Positions 8,258-17,638 of a stretch of DNA of 53,700 bases are shown here, piece by piece (the first letter of the stretch is position 1; every line of letters begins with the position of its first letter). Source of the stretch: Oscillospiraceae bacterium (GTDB lineage: Bacteria > Bacillota > Clostridia > Oscillospirales > Oscillospiraceae); the NCBI GenBank assembly GCA_017469795.1, contig JAFUFT010000047.1, positions 1 through 53,700 on the forward strand, given 5' to 3'. Position numbers and translations under genes: made by a program. The notes beneath the pieces are model-generated. The model saw only the letters and a program-made list of their open reading frames with translations, did not search any database and was not told the DNA's origin.

Positions 8258-10213
8258 TCACAGCAGTGCAGCCGCGGCAAACCCGCTCCGGATGGCAGCC
8301 TGCATATTAGAGACGTGATTGCAGTCGCCAAGCAGGCGGAAAGTCGGTGCGCAATCGGCGTAGGCCAGCGCCTCCTGCTGACGGGACGTGCTCCCGCTGG
8401 ACATGATCACGGAGTCCGCCGCTATTGTGCGAGACACGCCGTCCCGGTCCGTATAGGTGACAGAGGTGCCTGTGACCGCAGTGGTGCCTGCCTCCAGAAT
8501 AAAGTCCAGCGTCCCGGCATCCTCCGCCGCATGGCAGGCGTCCACGAATACCTCCCGGTAGTGGATCCGGTCGCAGTCCGGGGCAATATCGTTCTGCCGG
8601 GAAACTACGGTCACGTGATGGCCGCACTCACACAGATACAGCGCGGTCTCCGTGCCGGTCTCCGCACCGCCCACGATGATGACGTTCTGTCCCAGCTGCT
8701 GCTCCCGGCCGTAGACTTCCATGGCGTAGCGGATATCCGGACCGTCGCTTCCGGGGATCGGCAGGACGGTGGGCCCTGCGCCCAGCGCCGCGAATACGGC
8801 GTCATACTGTCCTTTTTGCAGTTCCTCCGGGTCCGGGTAGGTGTTCAGATGCAGGGCAACGCCTTTGCGGTCCAACTGGCGGATCATCCAGTCCTTAAAG
8901 TCCTTCAGGGGCCATTTGAAGGAGGTGTAGTCCGCGTGGTTGAGCTGACCGCCCAGCCGGTCCGATTTCTCGAACAGATCTACGGTATGGCCCTTCTTCG
9001 CCGCGAATATGGCCGCGGCCATGCCGGCGGGGCCGCCGCCGATTACCGCCACGCGCTTCTTTTGGCCGGAAGAGTCGATCATGTGGGCCAGATGGGGCTC
9101 GAGTCCATGGATGGGGTTGACGGAGCAGACGTTGAGCCATGGCCCGGTTTCATTCTGCATATGGCATTTGTTGCAGCGGACGCAGGGGATGATATCCTCC
9201 ACGTTGCCCGCCTCCAGCTTTTTGCCGTACTCCGGGTCGCAGATGTAGCTTCGGCCCATGGAGATGAGATCGCAGACCCCCTCCGACAGGTATTTCTCCA
9301 TGTCATAGGGGTCGTGGAATCCGCCCACCACCTCGACCAGAGCCTTGACGCCGGCGGCTTTGAACGCCTTGGCGTAGGGAATGACCGCGTACTCGTGCCG
9401 GGCGGAGTTGAAGCCCGTGGGATGGCTGTTCATGCAGGTGTCCGCCCGGATCTGAACCACGTCGACCCAGGGCTCTGCCATTTTTACGAAGGCAATGGTC
9501 TCCTCCAGCGTCATACCGGGCATTTCCCCGCTGACGATGATCTCCAAAAGCACGTTCGGGCAGGCCTCCTTCACGGCCTTGCACTCCATCAATGCGAAAC
9601 GGCATCGGTTTTCCAGACTCCCGCCGAACTTGTCGGTGCGGGTGTTGAGGCCGGAGTCCATGAACCGGGAGGCAAGACAGCAGCCGTAGCCCAGGGGGAT
9701 CGACGCCATCTGGAAGCCGTTGCGCCACAGGTAACGGGTCCGGTCCCGAATGTCCTCCAGCATCTCTTCGATGAGCGCTTCGGTGAGCTCTTTGCCCTCC
9801 TCGGCCTCTTCGTGCTGATCCCAGGCGACCTTGCCGCCCACCACATTGTATCCGGGGGGTTCGTCGGGCCGGACGCCGATGCAGGGAATGGCGCCGTAAA
9901 ACTTGATGATCTCCGCGATCAGAGACATGTAGTTCTCTACGCTGGGGTCGTCCCGGTCGAAGACAGGAAACCTGGAAACGTCAGGAAGAGGCGCCTTCCG
10001 CTGGGTCTCCGCCTTGCCGAAGTAGGGACTGACGGTGACGATGCCGGCCCCGTTTTTGGCGAGGGACTCATAGTAGGCAATGGTGTCCTGGGCGGGATAG
10101 GTTTCCGCGGCCTGCAGGAAGTGGGGAATGGCGTTGGCGGACTCCATCCGGTTTTTCGTCACGTATTTGCCAATGACCAGAGGGGACAAAAGCGTCGGGA
10201 ATAGTTTGTTCAT
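8258..10213 (-). CDS. OYE/2,4-dienoyl-CoA-reductase-type Fe-S flavoenzyme (paralogue 1)
   Basis: A 651-residue enzyme. Residues 1-330 form an FMN-binding Old Yellow Enzyme barrel (TDKFGGSLENR at 193-203). A [4Fe-4S] site is formed by C344, C347, C350 and C363. An FAD/NAD(P)H Rossmann part follows with IGGGPAG (391-397), a second dinucleotide motif (VGGAETG, 514-520) and RLLGD near 629. This FadH/BaiCD architecture passes electrons from NAD(P)H through FAD and Fe-S to FMN for reduction of an activated C=C bond. By my alignment the position of the DCR proton-donor Tyr166 holds Cys179, with a Tyr three residues earlier (176). It follows the lipoprotein gene after a hairpin, on the same transcript. 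The substrate is unknown. Confidence 0.85.
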   Translation of the reverse strand: MNKLFPTLLSPLVIGKYVTKNRMESANAIPHFLQAAETYPAQDTIAYYESLAKNGAGIVTVSPYFGKAETQRKAPLPDVSRFPVFDRDDPSVENYMSLIAEIIKFYGAIPCIGVRPDEPPGYNVVGGKVAWDQHEEAEEGKELTEALIEEMLEDIRDRTRYLWRNGFQMASIPLGYGCCLASRFMDSGLNTRTDKFGGSLENRCRFALMECKAVKEACPNVLLEIIVSGEMPGMTLEETIAFVKMAEPWVDVVQIRADTCMNSHPTGFNSARHEYAVIPYAKAFKAAGVKALVEVVGGFHDPYDMEKYLSEGVCDLISMGRSYICDPEYGKKLEAGNVEDIIPCVRCNKCHMQNETGPWLNVCSVNPIHGLEPHLAHMIDSSGQKKRVAVIGGGPAGMAAAIFAAKKGHTVDLFEKSDRLGGQLNHADYTSFKWPLKDFKDWMIRQLDRKGVALHLNTYPDPEELQKGQYDAVFAALGAGPTVLPIPGSDGPDIRYAMEVYGREQQLGQNVIIVGGAETGTETALYLCECGHHVTVVSRQNDIAPDCDRIHYREVFVDACHAAEDAGTLDFILEAGTTAVTGTSVTYTDRDGVSRTIAADSVIMSSGSTSRQQEALAYADCAPTFRLLGDCNHVSNMQAAIRSGFAAAALL

Positions 10214-10248
10214 TCGAATCGACTCCTAAGAATTCAGAATATGCGAAG

Positions 10249-10278
10249 GGAGGGCCGGGACGGGAATCCCGGCCCTCC
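10249..10278 (-). other. Intercistronic hairpin between lipoprotein 1 and flavoenzyme 1
   Basis: A perfect 12-bp stem (10249-10260 with 10267-10278) and a 6-nt loop lie just after the lipoprotein stop, with no T run on the minus strand. It probably stabilises the upstream mRNA or lowers readthrough, so the binding protein is made in excess. The same arrangement recurs after two other binding-protein genes (22138-22169, 38006-38032). Confidence 0.7.
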
Positions 10279-10287
10279 TGAGGTCAT

Positions 10288-12084
10288 TCAGGACCAGTAG
10301 GCGTCATAGGCAGTCTGATAGATGTCTATGACAGTCTGGATGCTCATGTTTTTCTGCTCCGCAACGAAGCTGTCCCATTCGGCGTCGATGTCCCGCTGAC
10401 CCATGATAAAGGAGGGGACCATCTCTTCGAGATATGTGCCGATGTCCGTCAGATAGTGGTTGACCTCATTGATGTCCTCCACCGTCATGTAGTTGGTGAT
10501 ATAGTAGGGCATCTCCCAGGAATCCGCCAGCGTATCGGGGGTGCGGGCTGCCCAGATGTCCTGCGTGGAGAGCTGGATGTCGTTGTACCAGTTGTCGTAG
10601 AAGCCCCAGTAATCCAGCAGGCAGGTGTATACGCCAGCTCCCAGCATGCCGGTCCGCACGTCGTTGTAGTTGTTCGCCCGGGGCATGGTGGGGCAGTTCT
10701 CGAACCAGTCAAAGTTCAGCTGGATCTCACCGTCCACCACGTCATAGCTGGTGCCCTCAATGCCGTAGTTCATCAGGGTCGCGCCCTCGTCGGAGAACAG
10801 GTAATCGGTGAAGCGGCAGATCTCCTCCAGATATTCGGTATCCGCCAGGATCGCCAGGTTGTTGTCGGCAAACCGGTTGTAGGTGCTTCCGGAGAATTTC
10901 AGGCTGTCGCCCTCGTTTACGGTGGGCTCCGGCAGAGGAGCGAGCTCAAAGCCTTCCTCCACGGCCTGACCGTAGAGATTGGTCACGTGGCTGATGTTGG
11001 CGTAGAAAAGTCCGTACTGGCCCGTGGCCTCACCGGCGTCGAACATATTCCGGTCGGTGATGCTGACGAAGTCCGAGGTGAACAGGCCCTCCTCGTACCA
11101 CTGGTTCATCATCTTCAGATAGTCCTTGAAGCCCTGCTCCATGGTGGCAAACTTCACCGTGCCGTCCTCGGCATAGAAGGGATAGGCGCCCTCGGAGGTC
11201 CAGAGCTCGCCGTTGATGCCGTAGCCGTAGGTCATGCCGCCGTACATATTGACGCCGGTGCCCAGCAGACGGAGTACCCCGTCCATATCTTTTTCGGACT
11301 TCATGGCGAGCATCACGTCATGGTATTCGTCGTAGGTGTCGATCTCCGCAGGGTCAAATCCCAGTTCCTTTGCCCAGTCGGCGCGGATGAAGGGACCCCA
11401 CATGATGGGAGAGCTGTCCTTATAGATCTTCGCGATGAAGTTGATGCGGCCTTCGGTATCCATGCTGTTCCGAAGCAGATCCGGATCCGCGGTCAGATAG
11501 GAATAGTAGTTCGGCATGTATTCCTGGATCGCGTCCGTGAGCTCCAGGAATACGCCGTCGGCCACGCCGCCCTGAATGCCGCCCGGGTAGGTCTGGTTGG
11601 CGTTGTCAATGACGTCCGCCCAGTCTCCCGAGGCGATCATCAGCGCGGTCTGGCTGCCGTCGAAGTCCGCGAAAGTCCAGTCGATGTGAATGTTGGTACG
11701 TTTCTCCAGCTCCTGGAGGGTGATGTTCTCGTTGATGTCGTCCAGCATACTCCAGAGGTAGCCGATGTCGCCGGTGTACCAGTCCAGCGTGATCATTTCG
11801 TCAGAGATGGGGAGTGAAACCGGGGCAGTGCCGGTTTCCGGCTGAGGTTTTACCAGGGGTTCAGCCTCCTCCGCCGAGGGAGCTTCCTCCGCAGGCGCGG
11901 CCTCCTCCGCGGGCGCGGTCTCCTCCGCAGGCGCGGCCTCCTCTGCAGGCGCGGCCGCTGCTTCGGACGCAGATTCCGGCGCGGCAGCGCTTTCCCCGGA
12001 AGCCGGGGCTGTCCCGCCGCAGCCGGCCAGAAGCGCCGTGAGCATCATGGCGGCCAAAAGCAAAGCAACAATTCTTTTTTTCAT
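10288..12084 (-). CDS. Large extracellular solute-binding lipoprotein (paralogue 1)
   Basis: A 598-residue lipoprotein. Its signal peptide has a lipobox LLAGC (Cys22); an Ala/Glu/Pro-rich linker with repeated PAEEA units (about 25-80) follows, and then a family 1 type solute-binding domain (SGDWADVI and a tryptophan- and tyrosine-rich body). It should sit on the outer face of the membrane as a ligand receptor for an ABC importer, but no permease or ATPase gene is nearby. GGAGG precedes the ATG at 12084; a TTG five codons upstream overlaps that site. It is the first gene of a minus-strand unit with flavoenzyme 1 and is divergent from lysR. The ligand is unknown; related proteins are usually assigned to sugar or peptide uptake on weak grounds. 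Confidence 0.85.
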   Translation of the reverse strand: MKKRIVALLLAAMMLTALLAGCGGTAPASGESAAAPESASEAAAAPAEEAAPAEETAPAEEAAPAEEAPSAEEAEPLVKPQPETGTAPVSLPISDEMITLDWYTGDIGYLWSMLDDINENITLQELEKRTNIHIDWTFADFDGSQTALMIASGDWADVIDNANQTYPGGIQGGVADGVFLELTDAIQEYMPNYYSYLTADPDLLRNSMDTEGRINFIAKIYKDSSPIMWGPFIRADWAKELGFDPAEIDTYDEYHDVMLAMKSEKDMDGVLRLLGTGVNMYGGMTYGYGINGELWTSEGAYPFYAEDGTVKFATMEQGFKDYLKMMNQWYEEGLFTSDFVSITDRNMFDAGEATGQYGLFYANISHVTNLYGQAVEEGFELAPLPEPTVNEGDSLKFSGSTYNRFADNNLAILADTEYLEEICRFTDYLFSDEGATLMNYGIEGTSYDVVDGEIQLNFDWFENCPTMPRANNYNDVRTGMLGAGVYTCLLDYWGFYDNWYNDIQLSTQDIWAARTPDTLADSWEMPYYITNYMTVEDINEVNHYLTDIGTYLEEMVPSFIMGQRDIDAEWDSFVAEQKNMSIQTVIDIYQTAYDAYWS

Positions 12085-12124
12085 GATCAGATCCTCCAAA
12101 AGTGTCAGAAGTGAATGAGCATGT

Positions 12125-12136
12125 ACTTGATCAAGT
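12125..12136. promoter_or_regulatory. Palindrome at the predicted start of the lipoprotein 1 transcript
   Basis: A perfect 12-bp palindrome ACTTGATCAAGT sits right at the predicted transcription start of the minus-strand unit (-10 at 12144-12149). A repressor or LysR contact site is possible; this is inference from position. Confidence 0.4.
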
Positions 12137-12143
12137 CAATTGC

Positions 12144-12173
12144 ATCATAGCGCAAAAAAACTTTTGAAGTCAA
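12144..12173 (-). promoter_or_regulatory. Promoter of the lipoprotein 1/flavoenzyme 1 unit
   Basis: On the minus strand, TTGACT (12168-12173) and TATGAT (12144-12149) are 18 nt apart, about 60 nt upstream of the lipoprotein ATG. Confidence 0.65.
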
Positions 12174-12267
12174 TGAAATCGGGGCTTTTTTAGGCATGCA
12201 AAAGTGGGATACAGTCATACGTTTTTGTTATAGTGGAAACGATGGACGCGTTTTTGGAGGGGCGCGG

Positions 12268-12296
12268 TTGAAATTCTATTCATTTTTTTGTATGAT
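12268..12296 (+). promoter_or_regulatory. Promoter of the first lysR gene
   Basis: TTGAAA (12268-12273) and TATGAT (12291-12296) are 17 nt apart, about 50 nt before the lysR ATG. The -10 overlaps a motif that is repeated after lysR (see findings). Confidence 0.55.
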
Positions 12297-12347
12297 GAAC
12301 TTAAAGAGCAGTCTGCGAGATGATTCCGGCGCAATGGAGGCGAGTAC

Positions 12348-13277
12348 ATGAACTTTGTTCAGATCAACTATTTTCTGACGGTGGCCAAATGCCTCAGCTT
12401 TACAAAGGCGGCCAATCTCCTGTATGTATCCCAGCCTGCCCTGAGCCGGCAGATTATTATGATGGAGGACGAGCTGGGCGTCAAGCTCTTTGACCGGAGC
12501 GGACGGAAGCTGGAGCTGACGCCGTCCGGACAGATCCTGGCGGAGGAGCTGGAGCCGATCTTCGTGCAGTATAAGGGCTCCGTGCAGAAGGCGCAGGCCG
12601 CTGCGACCAACCTCACCACGATGATCCGGATCGGGATTCTCGATGGGATCGCGGTGGACGATCTGCTGTCTCCGGTGCTGCGGGAAATGCTGCAGAAGTA
12701 TCCGCATATCGAGGTGGTGCTGTTCACCTTCGGCTATGAGGAGCTGGCCTCCCGGCTCTATGACGGTCGGCTGGATCTGATCTTCAGCCGGAAATTCGAT
12801 GTGGAAAACCGGAACGAGATCCGGTACCGGGTCATTGAAAAGGCGGAGGACTATCTGGTGGCCAGGACGGGATATCCCTACAGCGGACGTTCCCGCCGGC
12901 TTACGGCCAATGACCTCCGATACGACACCCTGACGATCGTCACGGAGTCGGAGAATGATATGGCGATCTCCTCTGTGAACGAGTGGTTCCGGGACTGCGA
13001 TATCCTGCCCCGGTTCCGGAATACGCCCTCCTATCACGCGTCCATGCAGTGGGTCAAGGCGGGGATCTGCGTGACCATCGCGGACCGGCGCAGTATCCTC
13101 CCGACGGAGGGCCTGGTGAAGATCCCGCTGGAGCAGTTCCGGGATCCCAGTCTGGTGCTGGCCTGGGCAGCGGGGAATAAGAATGAGGCCAGGACGCTGG
13201 TGGAGCAGATGATCGTGGATGCGGAGGAGAATCCGCGGAAGGAGTTTTCCAAATTCGCCGCCAATCCGGACCTCTGA
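12348..13277 (+). CDS. LysR-type transcriptional regulator of the flavoenzyme cluster
   Basis: A 309-residue LysR protein with an N-terminal winged helix-turn-helix (about residues 1-60; SFTKAANLLYVSQPALSRQI recognition region) and a C-terminal effector-binding domain. GGAGG precedes the ATG. It lies between the minus-strand lipoprotein/flavoenzyme unit and the plus-strand run of flavoenzymes, so it is the obvious candidate regulator of both. The co-inducer would be the substrate of the cluster or a product. An intrinsic terminator follows it, which makes it a single-gene unit. Confidence 0.9.
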   Translation: MNFVQINYFLTVAKCLSFTKAANLLYVSQPALSRQIIMMEDELGVKLFDRSGRKLELTPSGQILAEELEPIFVQYKGSVQKAQAAATNLTTMIRIGILDGIAVDDLLSPVLREMLQKYPHIEVVLFTFGYEELASRLYDGRLDLIFSRKFDVENRNEIRYRVIEKAEDYLVARTGYPYSGRSRRLTANDLRYDTLTIVTESENDMAISSVNEWFRDCDILPRFRNTPSYHASMQWVKAGICVTIADRRSILPTEGLVKIPLEQFRDPSLVLAWAAGNKNEARTLVEQMIVDAEENPRKEFSKFAANPDL

Positions 13278-13350
13278 CGGATTTAAATTTCCAATCCCTT
13301 TATGCGGATTTGTTATAGCTGATTTTTTGATGAACTTTTTTGAGCAGTTT

Positions 13351-13393
13351 GCGGGAGTTTTTCGGATTTTTGCCGGGAAACTCCCGCTTTTTT
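13351..13393 (+). terminator. Intrinsic terminator after lysR
   Basis: A 10-bp stem GCGGGAGTTT/AAACTCCCGC (13351-13360 with 13378-13387) is followed by six T. Confidence 0.85.
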
Positions 13394-13421
13394 CGACGAA
13401 ATCGCGGGACGGCCCCGTTCC

Positions 13422-13451
13422 TTGACACAAAAAAGCGGGCCGGGATATACT
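13422..13451 (+). promoter_or_regulatory. Promoter of the plus-strand flavoenzyme operon
   Basis: A perfect TTGACA (13422-13427) and TATACT (13446-13451) are 18 nt apart, giving a leader of about 55 nt before the first ATG at 13512. Confidence 0.75.
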
Positions 13452-13511
13452 GGATTTGTGAAGAGATCAGCCGGGCGAAAACCCGGACCCGCACAGGAAG
13501 GGAGACTGCAT

Positions 13512-15476
13512 ATGAGCACACGATTTTCCCATCTGCTTTCGCCGATCCGGATCGGCAGCCACATTCTCAAATCCCGCATGATCGCGCCCCAGGCGCTGCC
13601 CCATTATCTGCAGGGATCGGAGCCCTATCCCGGAGACGCCACGATTGCCCATGTGGCGAATATTGCAAGGAACGGCGCCGCCATCGTGGCCTTCGGCGCC
13701 TGGGACGATACCGACCAGAGAAAGGCCGGCGGCACAGCCAGCCATTTCCCGATGTTCGATTACTCGGATCCCGCCAACGAGACCTACGTCTGCCAGCTGG
13801 TGGACTGCATCCACTTCTATGATTCCCTTGCGTCTATCTATCTGATGCCGCTGGAGATGCCGAATTTCCAGCCCCAGCCATCGATGGAAAAGCCTTTCCC
13901 CATGTGGTTTTCCCCGGTGGAAAAGGTGTCGGAGATCACCCGGGAGATGATCGACGACATGATCGCGCTGGCCGTGAAGAAGTGCCTGTACTTCAAGCAG
14001 CTCGGCTTTGATATGGTGTCTCTGCAGATGAGTTACCGGGAATTCATGCATATTGGCGTGTCCAAGTTCTTTTCTCCGCTGACGAACGACCGGACAGACG
14101 AGTACGGCGGCTCTCCGGCCGGGCGGGGCAAGGTGGCTCTGGATATGTGCCGGGCGATCAAGGAGGCCTGCGGCAGGGATTTTCTCATTGACCTGTGGAT
14201 TGCGGGGGAGGAGCCGGATGACGGCGGCATTACTGTGGAGGATACGGTGGCCTTTGCGAAGTGCGCCGAGGGCCTTGTGGATATCCTTCAGATCCGGGGC
14301 GGGAATATCAATCCCGTGCATCCCACCGGCTTCAACTCCGAGGAGGGCAAGCCGGTCACCCTGCATGTGGCCAGAGCGGTCAAGGCCAGCGGCGCAAATC
14401 TGGTGGTGGCCGCGGCGGGCGGATATGGAGATCCGGTCTGGAATGAGAAGTTCCTGGCGGAGGGCGACCTTGATATGGTGGCCGTGGGACGCCAGTTTAT
14501 CTGTGACTCGGACTATGGCAGGAAGATCTATGAGGACCGGCCGGAAGATATTGTTCCGTGCCAGCGGTGCGCCAAATGCCATGTGCCCTACGAAAAGGGG
14601 CCCTGGATCTTTGTCTGCTCCGGAAATCCGAAGATGGGCCTGGCAAACCGGCTGGACCATATGATCTCGCCGCCGGCCTACCGGAAAAAGGTGGCCGTGG
14701 TGGGCGGCGGGATCGCCGGCATGGAGGCGGCGCTGACTGCCATCCAGCGCGGGCATCAGGTGGTGCTGTACGAGAAGACCGGAGCTCTGGGCGGCCAGCT
14801 GCTCCATGCGGACTATCCGGCGTTCAAGTGGCCCCTCCGGAACTTCAAGGACTATATGATCCGGCAGATCCTCAAGTCCAACGTGGATCTCCATCTGAAC
14901 GAAGCGGCCACGCCGGAGAAGATCCGGGCGGGGGGCTTCGATGCGGTGATCCTGGCCTGCGGCGCGTCTCCGAGGCGGCCGGCGATCCCGGGCGCGGACG
15001 GGGGGAACGTATGGATGCCCATTGATGTGTACGGAAACGAGGAGAAGCTCGGACACCGCGTGAGCGTGGTGGGCGGCGGGGAGATCGGTGCGGAGACCGG
15101 TCTGTATCTGGCTGAATGCGGGCATCAGGTGACGCTGCTGACGCGGCAGGAGCGGGTGGCGCCCAACGCCACCTGTACCCACTACCGGGAGATGTTCGAG
15201 GAACGCTGGGAAGCGGAGCCGAACTTCCGGTACGTAACCCGGGCGGAGACCCAGGCGGTGACGGAGGGCGGCGTGATCTACCGGGACGCCGCCGGAGAGA
15301 TGCAGGAGGTGCAGGCGGACAGCGTGGTGCTTGCCGGAGGCAGGGAACCAGACAGCGAGTTTGCGCTGCAGTTCTACGGTTCCGCGGGAGAGTTCTATCT
15401 GGTGGGCGACTGCAAGAAGCCCGGCAACGTGCAGCGCTGCATGCGCTCCGCCTTTGCCGCCGCCAGCCGGATCTGA
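13512..15476 (+). CDS. OYE/2,4-dienoyl-CoA-reductase-type Fe-S flavoenzyme (paralogue 2)
   Basis: A 654-residue paralogue with an FMN barrel at about 1-335 (RTDEYGGS at 194-201), cluster cysteines C350, C353, C356 and C369, an FAD motif VVGGGIAGMEAA (396-407), a second dinucleotide motif VGGGEIG (520-526) and a C-terminal FYLVGDC. A histidine (HPTGFNS, 270-276) lies in the barrel where FMN-domain substrate residues occur. My alignment puts Ile181 at the FadH Tyr166 position. The start at 13512 has an AAGGGAG site; an in-frame extension to 13422 overlaps the promoter and is rejected. It is the first gene of the plus-strand operon. It is most like paralogue 1 (shared HPTGFNS and a CxxCxxCH...GPW...C cluster region). 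Confidence 0.85.
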   Translation: MSTRFSHLLSPIRIGSHILKSRMIAPQALPHYLQGSEPYPGDATIAHVANIARNGAAIVAFGAWDDTDQRKAGGTASHFPMFDYSDPANETYVCQLVDCIHFYDSLASIYLMPLEMPNFQPQPSMEKPFPMWFSPVEKVSEITREMIDDMIALAVKKCLYFKQLGFDMVSLQMSYREFMHIGVSKFFSPLTNDRTDEYGGSPAGRGKVALDMCRAIKEACGRDFLIDLWIAGEEPDDGGITVEDTVAFAKCAEGLVDILQIRGGNINPVHPTGFNSEEGKPVTLHVARAVKASGANLVVAAAGGYGDPVWNEKFLAEGDLDMVAVGRQFICDSDYGRKIYEDRPEDIVPCQRCAKCHVPYEKGPWIFVCSGNPKMGLANRLDHMISPPAYRKKVAVVGGGIAGMEAALTAIQRGHQVVLYEKTGALGGQLLHADYPAFKWPLRNFKDYMIRQILKSNVDLHLNEAATPEKIRAGGFDAVILACGASPRRPAIPGADGGNVWMPIDVYGNEEKLGHRVSVVGGGEIGAETGLYLAECGHQVTLLTRQERVAPNATCTHYREMFEERWEAEPNFRYVTRAETQAVTEGGVIYRDAAGEMQEVQADSVVLAGGREPDSEFALQFYGSAGEFYLVGDCKKPGNVQRCMRSAFAAASRI

Positions 15477-15583
15477 CCTATAACGAAAACGGATGGCCTC
15501 ATGGGGTCTTTGCATAAGAGTGAAATCGTTTCTGTGCTAAAATTTGAATGGAAACCACTGAATATCAGGAAAGGATGACGCCT

Positions 15584-17623
15584 ATGACCGCGAAACTTTC
15601 GGGACTGAAATCTCCGCTGCTGATCCGGGGCAAGCTGCTCAAATCCCGGTTCATGTACCCCATTGCCCAGGTGCATTTCCTGCAGGGACCGGAGCCATAT
15701 CCGGCGGATCCCACCATCTCCTTCTATGAGAAGATCGCCGCCAACGGATGCGCGCTGGTGCTGACCCAGGATACCACGAATCCCGATCAGAGGAAGATGC
15801 CCGGCCACGACACGCCGCACTTCTCCATGTGGGATATGGAGGATAAGGCCTGCCAGAACTATTTCTGTCAGCTGACGGAATTTGTGCATATGCAGGGCAG
15901 CTTCGTCGGCGTTGAGCTCTCTCCGGACCGGGGAATGCCCTATTGCGTCAACGATCCGGATCAGAAGATCGACTTTCCGCATCCCGGGTCGGAATCCCCC
16001 GAGGCACTCCAGCTCAAGGAGGACTTTGCGCCGTGGATGGACGGCGGCCCGGAGGGACGGGCGCTGCCCTCGCCGGACTGGAATCCGGCGCCCAAGAACG
16101 TCTACTTTACTGAGGAGAAGATGGACGAATATATCGGGATTATGGCGGAAAAGGCGCTGAAGTATAAGAATCTGGGCTACGATGCGGGACTCATCGACAT
16201 GGGTGACCACTTCTATATCGGACAGTTCCTGGAGTCCTACTGCAACTTCCGCACCGACGAGTACGGCGGCTCCTTTGAGAACCGGATGCGCTTTGCGGTC
16301 AAGGTGGTAAAGGAGCTCCGCCGGCGGGTAGGGGATGACTTCATCCTGGTGGGCAATATGCCCGGCACCAACGGAATGCCCCGGGGACCCATGATGGGTC
16401 TGAGCTATGAGGAGAGCGCGCAGTTCCTCAAGGCCATCGAGCCCTATGTGGATATTGCCCTGATCCGGGAAGCGGACTGCAATTTCCCCTTGAAACCGAA
16501 GGAATCCGACACCATCCCCTATGCGAAAAAGATGAAAGAGATGGGCGTGAAGATCAATATGGCCTGCGCCACGCCCTATATGGATCTCGGAAAGATGGAC
16601 GAGGCCATTACCTCCGGCGCCTGCGATATTATTATGTCGGGACGGATGTTCATCTGCAATGAGAATCTGGGGAAGATCCTGGAGAGCGGCGAGGCCGACG
16701 ACCTGAACCCCTGCATCGAGTGCGGGGTGTGCCGGGGCACCTCCCCGGTGAGAGACTGGATGAGCCACTGCACGATCAATCCCCGGTTGGGGATGGAGCA
16801 TCGGGCGGAGCGGCTGATCCGGCCTGTTGAGAAGCGGAAGAAGATCGCGGTTATCGGTGCCGGCCCTGGCGGCGTCAAGTGCGCCCTCTGGCTCAAGGAG
16901 CGGGGACACACGCCGGTGATCTTCGAAAAGTCCGGGCGGATCGGAGGGCAGGTGGCCCATGCGGATCAGCCCAGCTTCAAGTGGAAGCTCCAGCGGTATC
17001 TGGAGTTCCTGGCGCACCAGGTGGAAAAGCAGGGCGTGGAGCTGCGGCTCAATACGGAGGCCACGCCGGAGATGATCGCGGCGGAGGGATTTGACGCAGT
17101 CGTTGCCGCCACCGGCGCCCGGCCGAAGATGCCGGATATCCCCGGCGCGGAAACCGCGAAGTGGAATCCCTGCAATATCTACGCGCACATGGACGAGATC
17201 GGCCGCCGCGTGGTGGTGGTGGGCGGTTCCTCCGCTCCCACGGAGGCTGCGCTGTATCTGGCGGAGACCGGACATGAGGTCACCCAGATCAGCCGGCAGA
17301 ATATCGTGGCCTACGATCTCAACCCCGTGCATCAGAGAGCGTACTTTAATCTCTGGGCCAGGGATTTCGGCGTGACGGAGATCCACAACGCGGTTACGAC
17401 GAAGATTGAGCCCGGCCTAGTGACCTATACGGATGAAAACGGCGAAAGCCATACCGTGGCGTGCGACGACGTGGTGGCCGCGGGCGGTATGGTTCCCAAC
17501 AGCGAGGCGGCCATGGCGTTCTACGGCAGCGCTCCGGAGTTCTATACGATCGGCGACTGCCGGAGCCTGGGTACCATGCGCACGGCGATCCGGGACGCCT
17601 ATACACTGGCCATGCGGATTTGA
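15584..17623 (+). CDS. OYE/2,4-dienoyl-CoA-reductase-type Fe-S flavoenzyme (paralogue 3)
   Basis: A 679-residue paralogue with an FMN barrel carrying an extra segment of about 40 residues (around 125-175), the RTDEYGGSFENR motif (223-234), cluster cysteines C377, C380, C383 and C396, and an FAD motif IGAGPGG (424-430). Where FadH has its catalytic Tyr this protein has Phe210 followed by Tyr211, next to Asp208-His209, so a different acid may serve. AGGAAAGG (15568-15574) is correctly spaced only for the ATG at 15584; upstream in-frame ATGs at 15548 and 15575 are less likely. It is separated from paralogue 2 by 107 nt with no terminator and is followed 15 nt later by the SDR homologue. Confidence 0.85.
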   Translation: MTAKLSGLKSPLLIRGKLLKSRFMYPIAQVHFLQGPEPYPADPTISFYEKIAANGCALVLTQDTTNPDQRKMPGHDTPHFSMWDMEDKACQNYFCQLTEFVHMQGSFVGVELSPDRGMPYCVNDPDQKIDFPHPGSESPEALQLKEDFAPWMDGGPEGRALPSPDWNPAPKNVYFTEEKMDEYIGIMAEKALKYKNLGYDAGLIDMGDHFYIGQFLESYCNFRTDEYGGSFENRMRFAVKVVKELRRRVGDDFILVGNMPGTNGMPRGPMMGLSYEESAQFLKAIEPYVDIALIREADCNFPLKPKESDTIPYAKKMKEMGVKINMACATPYMDLGKMDEAITSGACDIIMSGRMFICNENLGKILESGEADDLNPCIECGVCRGTSPVRDWMSHCTINPRLGMEHRAERLIRPVEKRKKIAVIGAGPGGVKCALWLKERGHTPVIFEKSGRIGGQVAHADQPSFKWKLQRYLEFLAHQVEKQGVELRLNTEATPEMIAAEGFDAVVAATGARPKMPDIPGAETAKWNPCNIYAHMDEIGRRVVVVGGSSAPTEAALYLAETGHEVTQISRQNIVAYDLNPVHQRAYFNLWARDFGVTEIHNAVTTKIEPGLVTYTDENGESHTVACDDVVAAGGMVPNSEAAMAFYGSAPEFYTIGDCRSLGTMRTAIRDAYTLAMRI

Positions 17624-17638
17624 CAAGGAGGGAAAGCA

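Noticed and set aside
8120..10204. A 694-codon plus-strand frame opposite flavoenzyme 1
   Set aside because: It starts inside the bidirectional terminator and is antisense to a gene with complete cofactor motifs.
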